This document shows positions 1-7,007 of a stretch of DNA of 13,472 nt, in pieces. Below the pieces are notes generated by a model, which worked only from the letters and a program-made list of their open reading frames with translations, was not told where the DNA came from and did not search any database. Positions within the stretch are counted from its first letter, which is position 1; each line of letters starts with the position of its first letter. Origin of the DNA: JAUXFK01 sp034189035 (lineage in GTDB: Bacteria; Desulfobacterota; UBA8473); the NCBI GenBank assembly GCA_034189035.1, contig JAXHVA010000105.1, positions 1 through 13,472 on the forward strand. Reading direction: 5' to 3'. The translations under genes were made by a program, and so were the position numbers.

Positions 1-198
1 GCACATAGCAGCCGTCCAGCTCGGCAAGATAATCTATGTACTCGGTGTCCACCTCGACGTGGATGCGCCCGTTGCGGTCACGAATGAGCTCAGCCCCCGG
101 CGGCTTTCTTTTTCCAAGACTTTCTTCCAGACCGTGTACTCATGGGAACGCTGATGCTCGGCCAGGTAACGGTTTTGCTCATCGGCAAGCGCGATAAA
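1..198 (-). mobile_element. Broken IS1634-like transposase remnant
   Basis: Read on the minus strand, this GC-rich stretch encodes two pieces of a transposase in different frames. Entering from the right, one frame gives FIALADEQNRYLAEHQRSHE and continues to about VWKKVLEK. The frame then shifts near the A-run at about 105-120, and the second frame gives KPPGAELIRDRNGRIHVEVD followed by TEYIDYLAELDGCYV to the window edge. The LDGCYV ending is typical of the DDE domain of IS1634-type (IS4 superfamily) transposases, as I remember the family. A TAA at 199-201 closes the frame upstream, so the N-terminal half is missing; the C-terminal part would lie left of position 1. The base composition differs sharply from the AT-rich DNA that follows. 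The remnant is non-functional as seen. The family assignment comes from one short motif and is moderately sure. Confidence 0.6.
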
Positions 199-226
199 TT
201 AGTATCTACCTTATTTAACTGAAAAT

Positions 227-266
227 CACCGTATTTATAGGCAAATCAATACGGTGCACATTTTTT
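227..266 (+). terminator. Possible terminator hairpin or element-end repeat
   Basis: A perfect 9-bp inverted repeat, CACCGTATT at 227-235 and AATACGGTG at 248-256, encloses a 12-nt loop. Four bases after it a run of six T starts (261-266), so on the plus strand it resembles a rho-independent terminator, although the gap before the T-run is larger than ideal. It lies 26 bases beyond the broken transposase, so it could instead be part of the end of that element. There is no plus-strand gene in the window for it to terminate. Confidence 0.35.
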
Positions 267-790
267 GCTTAGGAACATCCTATATATCCATCATCTTTGC
301 AAAGTGATGACAGTTACTGAGGTAGCCTAGCATATTCAACTGATTATCGCCCAAACAAAGAAAATTGATTGAGGCGGTAGCAATGGACATGTATACTGGA
401 AGGGGGTAATAAGAAAATAAAAGTTATAAAGCGTAAAGTATATGACTTACTTTACATTGAAAATTTATCAGGCTTTATTGAACTAACATGGAGAAGAAAC
501 ATAATAATTTTAGTATATGTTTTTAAGTATTTTATTTACCCTATTTATTATTTAAATAATTGTAAATAAGATAGAATCTATTGCTGCAGACATGTCGAAT
601 ACAGTGGATCCCTATTCTCTTATTAAAGAATGATTGTTCTATTGATTATTAAAATTAGTCGATTATAATAAAATCGTAAAAAAAAGGTCCTTATTAAAAT
701 AAGTACATCTGAATTGACGTGAAGATAACAATCAATAAAAATCAACCTTTTGAAGTTATTCTCAAACAACCTTTACTAGAAAATAGGCAG

Positions 791-834
791 TCTCTTAAAA
801 TATATTTTAAAAAATAAACGATTTTATTAAGAGA
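791..834. repeat. AT-rich dyad with nested palindrome
   Basis: TCTCTTAA at 791-798 pairs with TTAAGAGA at 827-834. Overlapping its left arm is a perfect 16-bp palindrome at 795-810 (TT AAAA TATA TTTT AA). In AT-rich DNA such short dyads arise by chance fairly often, so no function is claimed. Confidence 0.3.
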
Positions 835-867
835 TCAAGCAGTGTGAATAGTGTATCCGCACAAATA

Positions 868-899
868 TTTTGAAATATTTCAATTTATATATTTCAAAA
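868..899. repeat. 11-bp inverted repeat downstream of purE
   Basis: TTTTGAAATAT at 868-878 is exactly complementary to ATATTTCAAAA at 889-899, with a 10-nt loop. It starts 67 bases beyond the purE stop on the minus strand, where it could form a weak, AT-only hairpin followed by TATTTG. It may end or stabilise the pur transcript, but it lacks the GC stem and long U-tract of a strong terminator. Confidence 0.3.
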
Positions 900-965
900 A
901 GAGATTGAGAAAAATGCCATATATTGAAAGAATATAAATAGCAAATGACAGAAATCATGTTTTTA

Positions 966-1466
966 TTAAGATAGGTTTTCCAGCCTTCTTGCTTTCTCTT
1001 CTACTTGTAATGCGAGTTCTTTTTTAAAGATTATCAGTTTTTCTCTTATTTTATGGTACCTTACGCCCAATATCTGAGCAGCAAATACCGCTGCATTCTT
1101 TGCTCCAGCCTTCCCAATAGCCATTGTAGCAACCGGTATACCTCCTGGCATCTGAACCGTGGAAAGCAAAGCGTCAATACCTTTTAAACAGGAAGAATCT
1201 ATAGGAACACCGATTACAGGGATGCTAGTGTGAGCAGCAATTATCCCGGCGAGATGCGCGGCACTCCCTGCACCGACTATAATTACCTCTAACCCCTTTT
1301 CAATAGCTGACTTTGCATACTTAATAGTTCTGTCTGGTGCGCGATGAGCGGAGGATATAGTCAGCTCATATGCTATTTCTAAATGCTCCAATAGCTTTTT
1401 TGCCTCTTCCATAACCGGAAGATCTGAATCACTTCCCATAACAATACCAACAAGCGGTTTTTGCAT
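966..1466 (-). CDS. purE: N5-carboxyaminoimidazole ribonucleotide mutase PurE (class I)
   Basis: PurE converts N5-CAIR to CAIR in de novo purine synthesis, a cytoplasmic step; class I enzymes normally work with PurK, which is not in this window. The 166-aa product has the family landmarks in order: GSDSD near residues 11-15, SSAHRAP around 38-44 with the catalytic His41, GAGSAAHLAG, PVIGVP, and the class I signature GIPVATMAIGKAGAKNAA. The length is normal. The frame stays open upstream to a TTG that would add five residues (MKGED), but the ATG at 1464-1466 is preferred because AAAGGTGA lies just before it and homologues begin close to this point. The start is 4 nt beyond the stop of the upstream unknown gene, so the two are probably translationally coupled. 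It is the last gene of the purH-purD-unknown-purE operon. Confidence 0.95.
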   Translation of the reverse strand: MQKPLVGIVMGSDSDLPVMEEAKKLLEHLEIAYELTISSAHRAPDRTIKYAKSAIEKGLEVIIVGAGSAAHLAGIIAAHTSIPVIGVPIDSSCLKGIDALLSTVQMPGGIPVATMAIGKAGAKNAAVFAAQILGVRYHKIREKLIIFKKELALQVEEKARRLENLS

Positions 1467-1470
1467 ATCT

Positions 1471-2253
1471 TCACCTTTCAATAGTTTCTTTATTAGATTG
1501 TAAAATGCTGGACAACCTTTCTTTTATTTCTTTACTATCTGGTAGGGACTGAGATGCCATCATTAAGAATTCAACAGCTGTTTTTTGCCAACCGCTTCTT
1601 AAAAGACTATCACAGACAAGACAATACGCCTCTTCGATACCTCTTTGAAACATGAGATCAAAGATGTCATTCAAAGCTTTTTCTCCCCAGAAATTAATTA
1701 CGGTTTCTTCATCATCTATGAGGTATTTTATAAGCAAGGCGTTTTTAGAATAATTGGGGAGGAGTTTCTTGAGTTGCAATGAAGCCTTTGAAAATAGAAA
1801 GAAAATCCTTTCTATTCCTTTTTCTACATCTTCTTCTGTTTCTTTCATTATAGGTTCGTATTCCCTTATCGTTTCTTTGACTTCAATAGGCAAATCTTCG
1901 TTATTTTCTATTTTACAATATATGGGTCTGTAAGCTTCCAGCTGGTAAATGTCTTCTTTAAGCTTCATGCATTCGTGAAAGATAGAACCTAAAATCCAGT
2001 CGAATAAGAGCTCATTGTATTCTATCACATTATCTCTATTTCTAAATAAAGAGTGACAAAGGTTTTTTAAGCTCCACAGAGGCCCATTTTTGATCTCTGT
2101 TCCAACCAAGGAATCCATATCATGAAACAATATGTGCCGTTCTTTTTTAAATCTATTGTATAATCTATCAAAGAAAACTTTTATTTGAAAGAATTCTCTT
2201 ATCAATTCCTTGATAAACAGGTCTTTTCTGTCTTCGAACCAGTCTTTTTTCAT
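1471..2253 (-). CDS. Uncharacterised helical protein embedded in pur operon
   Basis: A 260-aa protein that I cannot assign to a named family. It has no signal peptide or membrane segment and looks almost wholly alpha-helical, rich in charged and aromatic residues. Its middle region holds His and Cys residues in helical settings (GPLWSLKNLCHSLFR at about 57-71 and FHECMKLKED at about 92-101), and its C-terminal third (GWQKTAVEFLMMASQSLPDS) resembles a single degenerate TPR-like hairpin. The ATG overlaps the purD stop as ATGA (4 bp), and the stop lies 4 nt before the purE ATG, so all three are likely co-translated. The Shine-Dalgarno is poor (AAGAG upstream), consistent with coupling to purD. 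Context suggests a cytoplasmic role linked to purine synthesis or enzyme assembly, but this is inference from position only. Confidence 0.85.
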   Translation of the reverse strand: MKKDWFEDRKDLFIKELIREFFQIKVFFDRLYNRFKKERHILFHDMDSLVGTEIKNGPLWSLKNLCHSLFRNRDNVIEYNELLFDWILGSIFHECMKLKEDIYQLEAYRPIYCKIENNEDLPIEVKETIREYEPIMKETEEDVEKGIERIFFLFSKASLQLKKLLPNYSKNALLIKYLIDDEETVINFWGEKALNDIFDLMFQRGIEEAYCLVCDSLLRSGWQKTAVEFLMMASQSLPDSKEIKERLSSILQSNKETIER

Positions 2254-3557
2254 CGAAAGTCTCTTGTTTTGACTCTTTTTTGCTCAAAAATATCCAGTGC
2301 CTTACTTCCAATATCATGTCTGTAATGCATTCCATTGAAGTGTATTTTTTTAACGGCACTGTAAACAACATCTAAAGCTTCCTTTATTCTGTATCCAAGG
2401 GCGGTTACTCCAAGAACCCTGCCACCTTTTGTTACCACTTTGTTTTCTTGAATTGCAGTTCCAGCATGAAAAACTTCGAGATTCTCTATCATAGAAACCT
2501 CTTCTAAGCCTGTTATCTCAAAACCCTTCTTATACGCTCCCGGATACCCCTTTGATGAAAGAACAACACTTGCACAAGCTCTATCGTCCCATTCGATTTT
2601 TTGTTTTGAAAGATTTCCTTCTATAGTGGCCTCAAAAATGGGGATAATATCGCTCTTCATCCTCATCAGCAAAGGCTGCGTCTCAGGATCACCAAATCGG
2701 GTATTAAACTCTAACACCTCTGCCCTTCCATTGTCAATCATCAACCCTGCATACAGTACCCCTTTATATCTTCTTCCCTTTGCAGCCATTGCTCGTATTG
2801 TGGGCATAATAATTTCTTCCATAATCTGTGTATGTAAGTTCCTATTTACAATGGGAGCCGGAGAATATGCCCCCATACCCCCAGTGTTTGGCCCTCTATC
2901 GCCATCAAAGATCGGTTTATGATCCTGGGATGTGGGTAATGGGAGTATTGATTCGCCATCCGTAAAGACCAAAAAAGATGCCTCTTCACCGATTAAAAAG
3001 TCTTCTACGATTATCTTCTTGCCTGCATCTCCAAAGATTTTTTTTACCATAATAAGATCGATTGCCGCAATAGATTCATCCATGTTTTTGCAAGGGATAA
3101 CTCCTTTACCTGCTGCAAGTCCATCGGCCTTGATCACGATTGGGCTTCCCTTTTCTTCGATATACCTCAGCGCCTCTTCTTTTGATATAAATGTTTGATA
3201 TTTTGCAGTGGGAATCTTGTTTTTTTTCATTAGATCTTTGGCAAACGATTTGCTTCCTTCTATGATTGAGGCTTCTCTAGAGGCACCAAAGATTTTTAGA
3301 CCATCACTTTCAAATTCATTAACAATACCAAGGGTCAAAGGAAGTTCCGGGCCGACTACTGTAAGGTCTATTTTCTCTTTGTTTGCAAATCTTTTTAGCC
3401 CGGATATGTCCGTTTCTTTGATGTCAATACACTCTGCCAGGCCACTGATTCCAGCATTACCCGATGCACAGTATATTTTTTTTACCATCGGGCTTTGGTT
3501 GATCTTCCAGACAAGACAGTGTTCCCTGCCGCCCGATCCTATTACGAGTACTTTCAT
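2250..3557 (-). CDS. purD: Phosphoribosylamine-glycine ligase (GAR synthetase)
   Basis: PurD joins glycine to phosphoribosylamine using ATP, the second step of purine synthesis. The 435-aa protein is full length and shows the expected order: N-terminal MKVLVIGSGGREH, the VGPELPL motif at 68-74, the ATP-grasp domain with VIKADGLAAGKGVI at 141-154, then GPNTGGMGAY at 222-231 and EFNTRFGDPETQ at 283-294 (metal and nucleotide binding). The C-terminal lobe follows (ASVVLSSKGYPG at about 329-340) and the end is the usual GMHYRHDIGSKAL. The ATG is preceded by AAGGGG about 8 nt upstream. It begins 19 nt after purH and its stop overlaps the start of the next gene by 4 bp. Nothing key is missing. Confidence 0.97.
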   Translation of the reverse strand: MKVLVIGSGGREHCLVWKINQSPMVKKIYCASGNAGISGLAECIDIKETDISGLKRFANKEKIDLTVVGPELPLTLGIVNEFESDGLKIFGASREASIIEGSKSFAKDLMKKNKIPTAKYQTFISKEEALRYIEEKGSPIVIKADGLAAGKGVIPCKNMDESIAAIDLIMVKKIFGDAGKKIIVEDFLIGEEASFLVFTDGESILPLPTSQDHKPIFDGDRGPNTGGMGAYSPAPIVNRNLHTQIMEEIIMPTIRAMAAKGRRYKGVLYAGLMIDNGRAEVLEFNTRFGDPETQPLLMRMKSDIIPIFEATIEGNLSKQKIEWDDRACASVVLSSKGYPGAYKKGFEITGLEEVSMIENLEVFHAGTAIQENKVVTKGGRVLGVTALGYRIKEALDVVYSAVKKIHFNGMHYRHDIGSKALDIFEQKRVKTRDFR

Positions 3558-3576
3558 CTTTTATCCCCTTATCCTG

Positions 3577-5124
3577 TTAATGCTTGAAGTGTCTCATCTT
3601 TGTAAAGACCATTGCAATATTGTGTTCATTGGCTGCCTCTATAATTTCTTCATCTCTTATAGAACCCCCAGGTTGGATAATTGCCTTGACTCCTGCTTTG
3701 GCAGCAGCATCAACTCCATCTCTGAATGGAAACATGGCATCAGAGGCCAAAACAGTCCCTTCCGTGGGCAGACAGGCCTTCATCACCGCGATATTAGATG
3801 AGTCTACTCTACTCATCTGGCCAGCACCGATCCCTACAACCTGATCCGAAGTTGTAAAGACGATGGCATTGGATTTAACATGCTTGCATACTCTCCATGC
3901 AAAACGCAATGCCTTCAGGTCTTCTTCTGTTGGCTTCCTTTTTGTGACAACCTCTAAGGATTTGAAGTCTACTATATCCAGATCCATGTCTTGTACCAGC
4001 AATCCTCCCGATACCTTTTTCATGTCATATACTCTTTTTGTATGTCCTTTAAAAGGGGGTACTTTAAGGACCCTGAGGTCTTTCTTTTCATTAAGTATAT
4101 TCAGTGCATCTTCATCATAGCCTGGGGCAATGAGAACTTCTATAAAGGTAGAGGTAATCTCTTTTGCTGTATTGCTGTCAACATTTCGATTAAGACCAAT
4201 AACCCCCCCAAAGGCAGAGGTTGGATCGCATTGCTTGGCCTTGCAGTAAGCATCGAGCAAGGATTTGTCAGAGATTGCTACCCCACATGGGTTGTTATGT
4301 TTGATAATTACAGCGGCGATCTCTTCAAACTCATTTACAGTCATAAGTGCTGCATCCAAATCGAGCATATTGTTGAATGAGAGTTCTTTTCCTTGAAGTT
4401 GAATGGCATTGGAAACACAAGGGTCTTCTCCATCCCTCTCTTTATAAAAGGCGGCTTTCTGGTGAGGGTTTTCTCCATAACGCAGATCCTGACTCTTTTC
4501 AAATTGTAAAGACAGGGTCTTGGGAAATTTTTCCTCTAGGGATCCCAGGTAATTGGAGATCGCCCCATCATACTTTGCGGTTGTTTGAAAGACTTTTAGA
4601 GCCAGGCGAAAGTTTGTTTCTGATGATAGATTACCGCCTTTCTCTTTCATCTCTTTAAGGACCTCATCGTAGTCCTCAGGATCGATAATAACGGTTACAT
4701 CGTTGTAATTCTTTGCTGCAGAACGGAGCATTGTGGGGCCGCCTATATCGATATTCTCGATAGCATCTTTAAGGGTACATCCTTCTTTGGCAATTGTCTC
4801 TTCAAAGGGATAGAGGTTTACAATCACCATGTCAATGGGTTTGATATTGTGTTCTTCCATCTTTTTTACATGTTCTTCATTACTCCTTATCCCTAGAAGA
4901 GCGCCATGTATCTTTGGATGGAGTGTTTTTACCCTGCCATCGAGCATCTCTGGAAACCCCGTATACTCGGAAACTGATAAAATGGGACTTCCTCCTTTCT
5001 TTAGTAAAGAGGCGGTCCCTCCTGTAGAGAGGATCTCGACTCCCATTTCATTTAGACTTTTAGCGAGTTGTTCAATCCCCTTTTTGTCTGATACGCTTAT
5101 TAAAGCCCTTTTTATCTTTGCCAT
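3577..5124 (-). CDS. purH: Bifunctional AICAR transformylase/IMP cyclohydrolase
   Basis: PurH catalyses the last two steps to IMP: formylation of AICAR by 10-formyl-tetrahydrofolate and ring closure. The 515-aa protein has both parts. The N-terminal MGS-like cyclohydrolase domain (about 1-195) carries SVSDKKGIEQLA, STGGT and DGRVKTLHPKIHGALLG at 62-78. The C-terminal transformylase carries RYGENPHQ at 215-222, the catalytic KHNNPCG at 275-281 (Lys275, His276), DPTSAFGGVIG at about 300-310, and the end IQPGGSIRDEEII...RHFKH. Length and motifs are normal. The ATG has AAAGGA about 12 nt upstream. It is the first gene of the minus-strand pur operon, so the operon promoter should lie in 5125-5469. 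No deviation from a working enzyme is visible. Confidence 0.97.
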   Translation of the reverse strand: MAKIKRALISVSDKKGIEQLAKSLNEMGVEILSTGGTASLLKKGGSPILSVSEYTGFPEMLDGRVKTLHPKIHGALLGIRSNEEHVKKMEEHNIKPIDMVIVNLYPFEETIAKEGCTLKDAIENIDIGGPTMLRSAAKNYNDVTVIIDPEDYDEVLKEMKEKGGNLSSETNFRLALKVFQTTAKYDGAISNYLGSLEEKFPKTLSLQFEKSQDLRYGENPHQKAAFYKERDGEDPCVSNAIQLQGKELSFNNMLDLDAALMTVNEFEEIAAVIIKHNNPCGVAISDKSLLDAYCKAKQCDPTSAFGGVIGLNRNVDSNTAKEITSTFIEVLIAPGYDEDALNILNEKKDLRVLKVPPFKGHTKRVYDMKKVSGGLLVQDMDLDIVDFKSLEVVTKRKPTEEDLKALRFAWRVCKHVKSNAIVFTTSDQVVGIGAGQMSRVDSSNIAVMKACLPTEGTVLASDAMFPFRDGVDAAAKAGVKAIIQPGGSIRDEEIIEAANEHNIAMVFTKMRHFKH

Positions 5125-5447
5125 TTCTTTATTGTCCTTTCTTTTTCTAATTTTATATCAATTTTAACAAATGACCCTGATGCTTTTTTAATAGGGTTAA
5201 CCATATTTAATAAACTTGCTGGGAAAACACCTCTTACATCTTAATGAACTTCACGTTTCTTAAAAGCACTATGATAGGAAGCCACTCTTTTCATAATAAT
5301 TAAGCTGTTACCTAGTTCCCATCCATAAATGGCCTTTTTACCAAACCTCTGTGTCAGGCGACGCTTTCAATCCGTTCACCTTCCTTGAGCTTGAACAAAA
5401 TTGCTCATTTCTGGATAGAAATTACCTAAATTTTAAAATTTTAAAAG
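5125..5447. other. Intergenic leader of the pur operon
   Basis: About 320 AT-rich bases between purH and the terminator of the upstream lipoprotein gene. The pur promoter (minus strand) is expected here. A TATAAA on the minus strand at 5152-5157 could be a -10 box, but no good -35 sits 16-18 nt before it, so I do not call a promoter. No riboswitch, tRNA or credible ORF was recognised; one open stretch of about 42 codons (minus strand, about 5240-5367) has no early start and no recognisable motif. Confidence 0.5.
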
Positions 5448-5470
5448 AAAAAAATCAAGGATGATTCCTT
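5448..5470 (-). terminator. Weak terminator after the lipoprotein gene
   Basis: On the minus strand AAGGA, loop ATCA, TCCTT is followed by GA and seven T (plus-strand A-run 5448-5454). It touches the stop codon of the 506-aa lipoprotein gene. The stem is only 5 bp, so termination may be leaky, but position and U-tract fit the end of the alr-mla transcript. Confidence 0.4.
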
Positions 5471-6990
5471 CACTTTATTTGCCATGGGAGGTAAAGGAGT
5501 TTTATGGATTTGTCTTCTTTTCCCTGTTTATATTCAAAGAGTCCCTTTAGAATAGAGAAGGTGGACCTATCCCCCTTTTTTTCATAGTCCAATAGAAATG
5601 CTATTTCAAAAAGCTCTTTTGTATTGCTTTTTTTGTGTCTATAAAGCCACCATAATAGCTTAGATTCGGTATTGCCACGGGAATCTTTATAGAATTCATA
5701 AAGTCTGAAAAGGGGGCTTAAGTTCCTTTCAAATCCTTCATCTTCGAGGGGGATGACCTCAGGGAAATAGAATTTTGTTATATTTTCTCTTTCTCTATTG
5801 TAATAGAATAGAGGCCACAATCTAATAGCCTTTTCATCCCTGGAATCTTTTTTATATTCTTTTTTTTCGTATTTATTGATTAGCAATACTCTATGAGTTG
5901 TATCCTTATGGTCATCTAATTTGTCTTTATTGTAAGAATACAGAGGAAAGAGAAAGTATCCGGTCTTTGAATCTGTACTTCTTTTATGTCCGTAAATCGG
6001 AAATAATCTGAAGAGTTCTAATTCTATTCCTTTGCCGTATTGGAAGAGTGGCCATGGCATATCCCACTGTTTATAATTGTTTTTTTTATCATTGGAATAG
6101 TTGAAAAAAGGCCAGAGAATTGATCTGGACAATTTCTTGGGAGACTTTTCTTCCAAATAGAAAGGAAGGGCCGCTTTTGTGTTTTTTGGGTAATTCGTAT
6201 CGAGGTCTTTCTTTTGTTTAAAAAATATTGGCCATAAAGAAAAATCCTTGTAAAATTCGCCTTCTTTTTCATGATGCCCGAAGAGGGGCCACACCTTAAA
6301 ACCTCTTTCATTTTCACCTATTGTATAGGAGAGCAGTGGCCAGAGAATATCGTGGGCAGTATAATACTCATCCTTAGACAAGACATAGAGAGGCCAGAGA
6401 TAAAAGCGGATTTGATTCTTTCCAAACCTGTGGTTTAGTTTTCCGTATATTGGGAATAGGCCTCCGTATCGATCTCCATTTTCATCCTTGCCCCAAAATA
6501 TGGGAAACATCCCAAAATCATAGGTTTGCCCTTGAGTATCTATCGGATCTTTGTGGGAAGAAAAAAGGGGAACCAGATAGAAATAGCTTTCCTTCTCTCT
6601 TTTTCTATACTTTCCCAGAGGAAAGAGATATTCGACTTCTGTGGATGCAACCTCTTTATCTTTGCTTACGTAAAAGAACGGCCTTAAACTGTAGCGTTGT
6701 TCCAATGGAGAGGAATAGAATGTAAAAAATGGTCCAATTGCATCGAGTTTTGTGGTTCTGTGTTCTGTATCCATGTGATAGTGTAGCAAAGGCCATAGAT
6801 TCAATCTACGATCCCCTGTTAAAGATGAGGCACATCCGGATATAATAAGTGTGAATAGAAGAATTAATATGCCAAGGGGTATTTGAAAGTGCCAACAATT
6901 GGGAAATCGTGTATTGCAAAGGTGCAAATGGCGCAGAATTTTAAAGCATCTTATACAGATATTGATTAATTTCATTGTTATTTGATTCAT
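5470..6990 (-). CDS. Putative outer-membrane lipoprotein with WPLF/FPLY repeat motifs
   Basis: A 506-aa protein of no named family that I recognise. Residues 37-53 form a hydrophobic signal segment ending in the lipobox LIISGC (Cys53); the residue after Cys is Ala, which in E. coli rules favours outer-membrane sorting. An unusually long basic, Cys-rich stretch precedes the hydrophobic core; Met6 is an alternative start, and neither has a strong Shine-Dalgarno. The mature part is built of about sixteen short motifs of the form LWPLF, LFPIY or LFPLY (eight with WP, five with FP, plus LVPLF, LSPLF and RPFF), spaced by charged, aromatic segments of roughly 20-35 residues. This suggests repeated short beta-strands, such as a beta-solenoid or barrel-like sheet. 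It starts 17 nt after mlaD and is the last gene of the alr-mla operon, which makes it a candidate envelope partner of the Mla transporter. That function is inference. Confidence 0.85.
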   Translation of the reverse strand: MNQITMKLINICIRCFKILRHLHLCNTRFPNCWHFQIPLGILILLFTLIISGCASSLTGDRRLNLWPLLHYHMDTEHRTTKLDAIGPFFTFYSSPLEQRYSLRPFFYVSKDKEVASTEVEYLFPLGKYRKREKESYFYLVPLFSSHKDPIDTQGQTYDFGMFPIFWGKDENGDRYGGLFPIYGKLNHRFGKNQIRFYLWPLYVLSKDEYYTAHDILWPLLSYTIGENERGFKVWPLFGHHEKEGEFYKDFSLWPIFFKQKKDLDTNYPKNTKAALPFYLEEKSPKKLSRSILWPFFNYSNDKKNNYKQWDMPWPLFQYGKGIELELFRLFPIYGHKRSTDSKTGYFLFPLYSYNKDKLDDHKDTTHRVLLINKYEKKEYKKDSRDEKAIRLWPLFYYNRERENITKFYFPEVIPLEDEGFERNLSPLFRLYEFYKDSRGNTESKLLWWLYRHKKSNTKELFEIAFLLDYEKKGDRSTFSILKGLFEYKQGKEDKSIKLLYLPWQIK

Positions 6991-7007
6991 CTTGAAGATT
7001 TTACATT

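Larger units (their letters stand above)
199..965. other. AT-rich gene-free intergenic region
   Basis: About 770 bases between the transposase remnant and the end of purE, strongly AT-rich, with frequent stops in all frames and no ORF of credible length or recognisable RNA gene. It contains at least three dyads, listed separately (227-256, 791-834, 868-899). It may be decayed mobile-element DNA plus the 3' trailer of the pur operon. Confidence 0.7.

Noticed and set aside
366..416. Open frame reading GGSNGHVYWKGVIRK on the plus strand
   Set aside because: Only about 15 codons between stops, no start with a proper ribosome binding site and no recognisable family.
2626..2922. Plus-strand ORFs antisense to purD and purH
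   Set aside because: They lie wholly within strongly conserved purine genes and have no family features; shadow frames.
5150..5160. TATAAA as the pur operon -10 box
   Set aside because: No acceptable -35 at 16-18 nt, and AT-rich DNA yields such hexamers often.
5240..5367. Open stretch of about 42 codons on the minus strand upstream of purH
   Set aside because: The only ATG leaves 17 codons, no ribosome binding site is seen, and the sequence matches nothing I know; likely chance.
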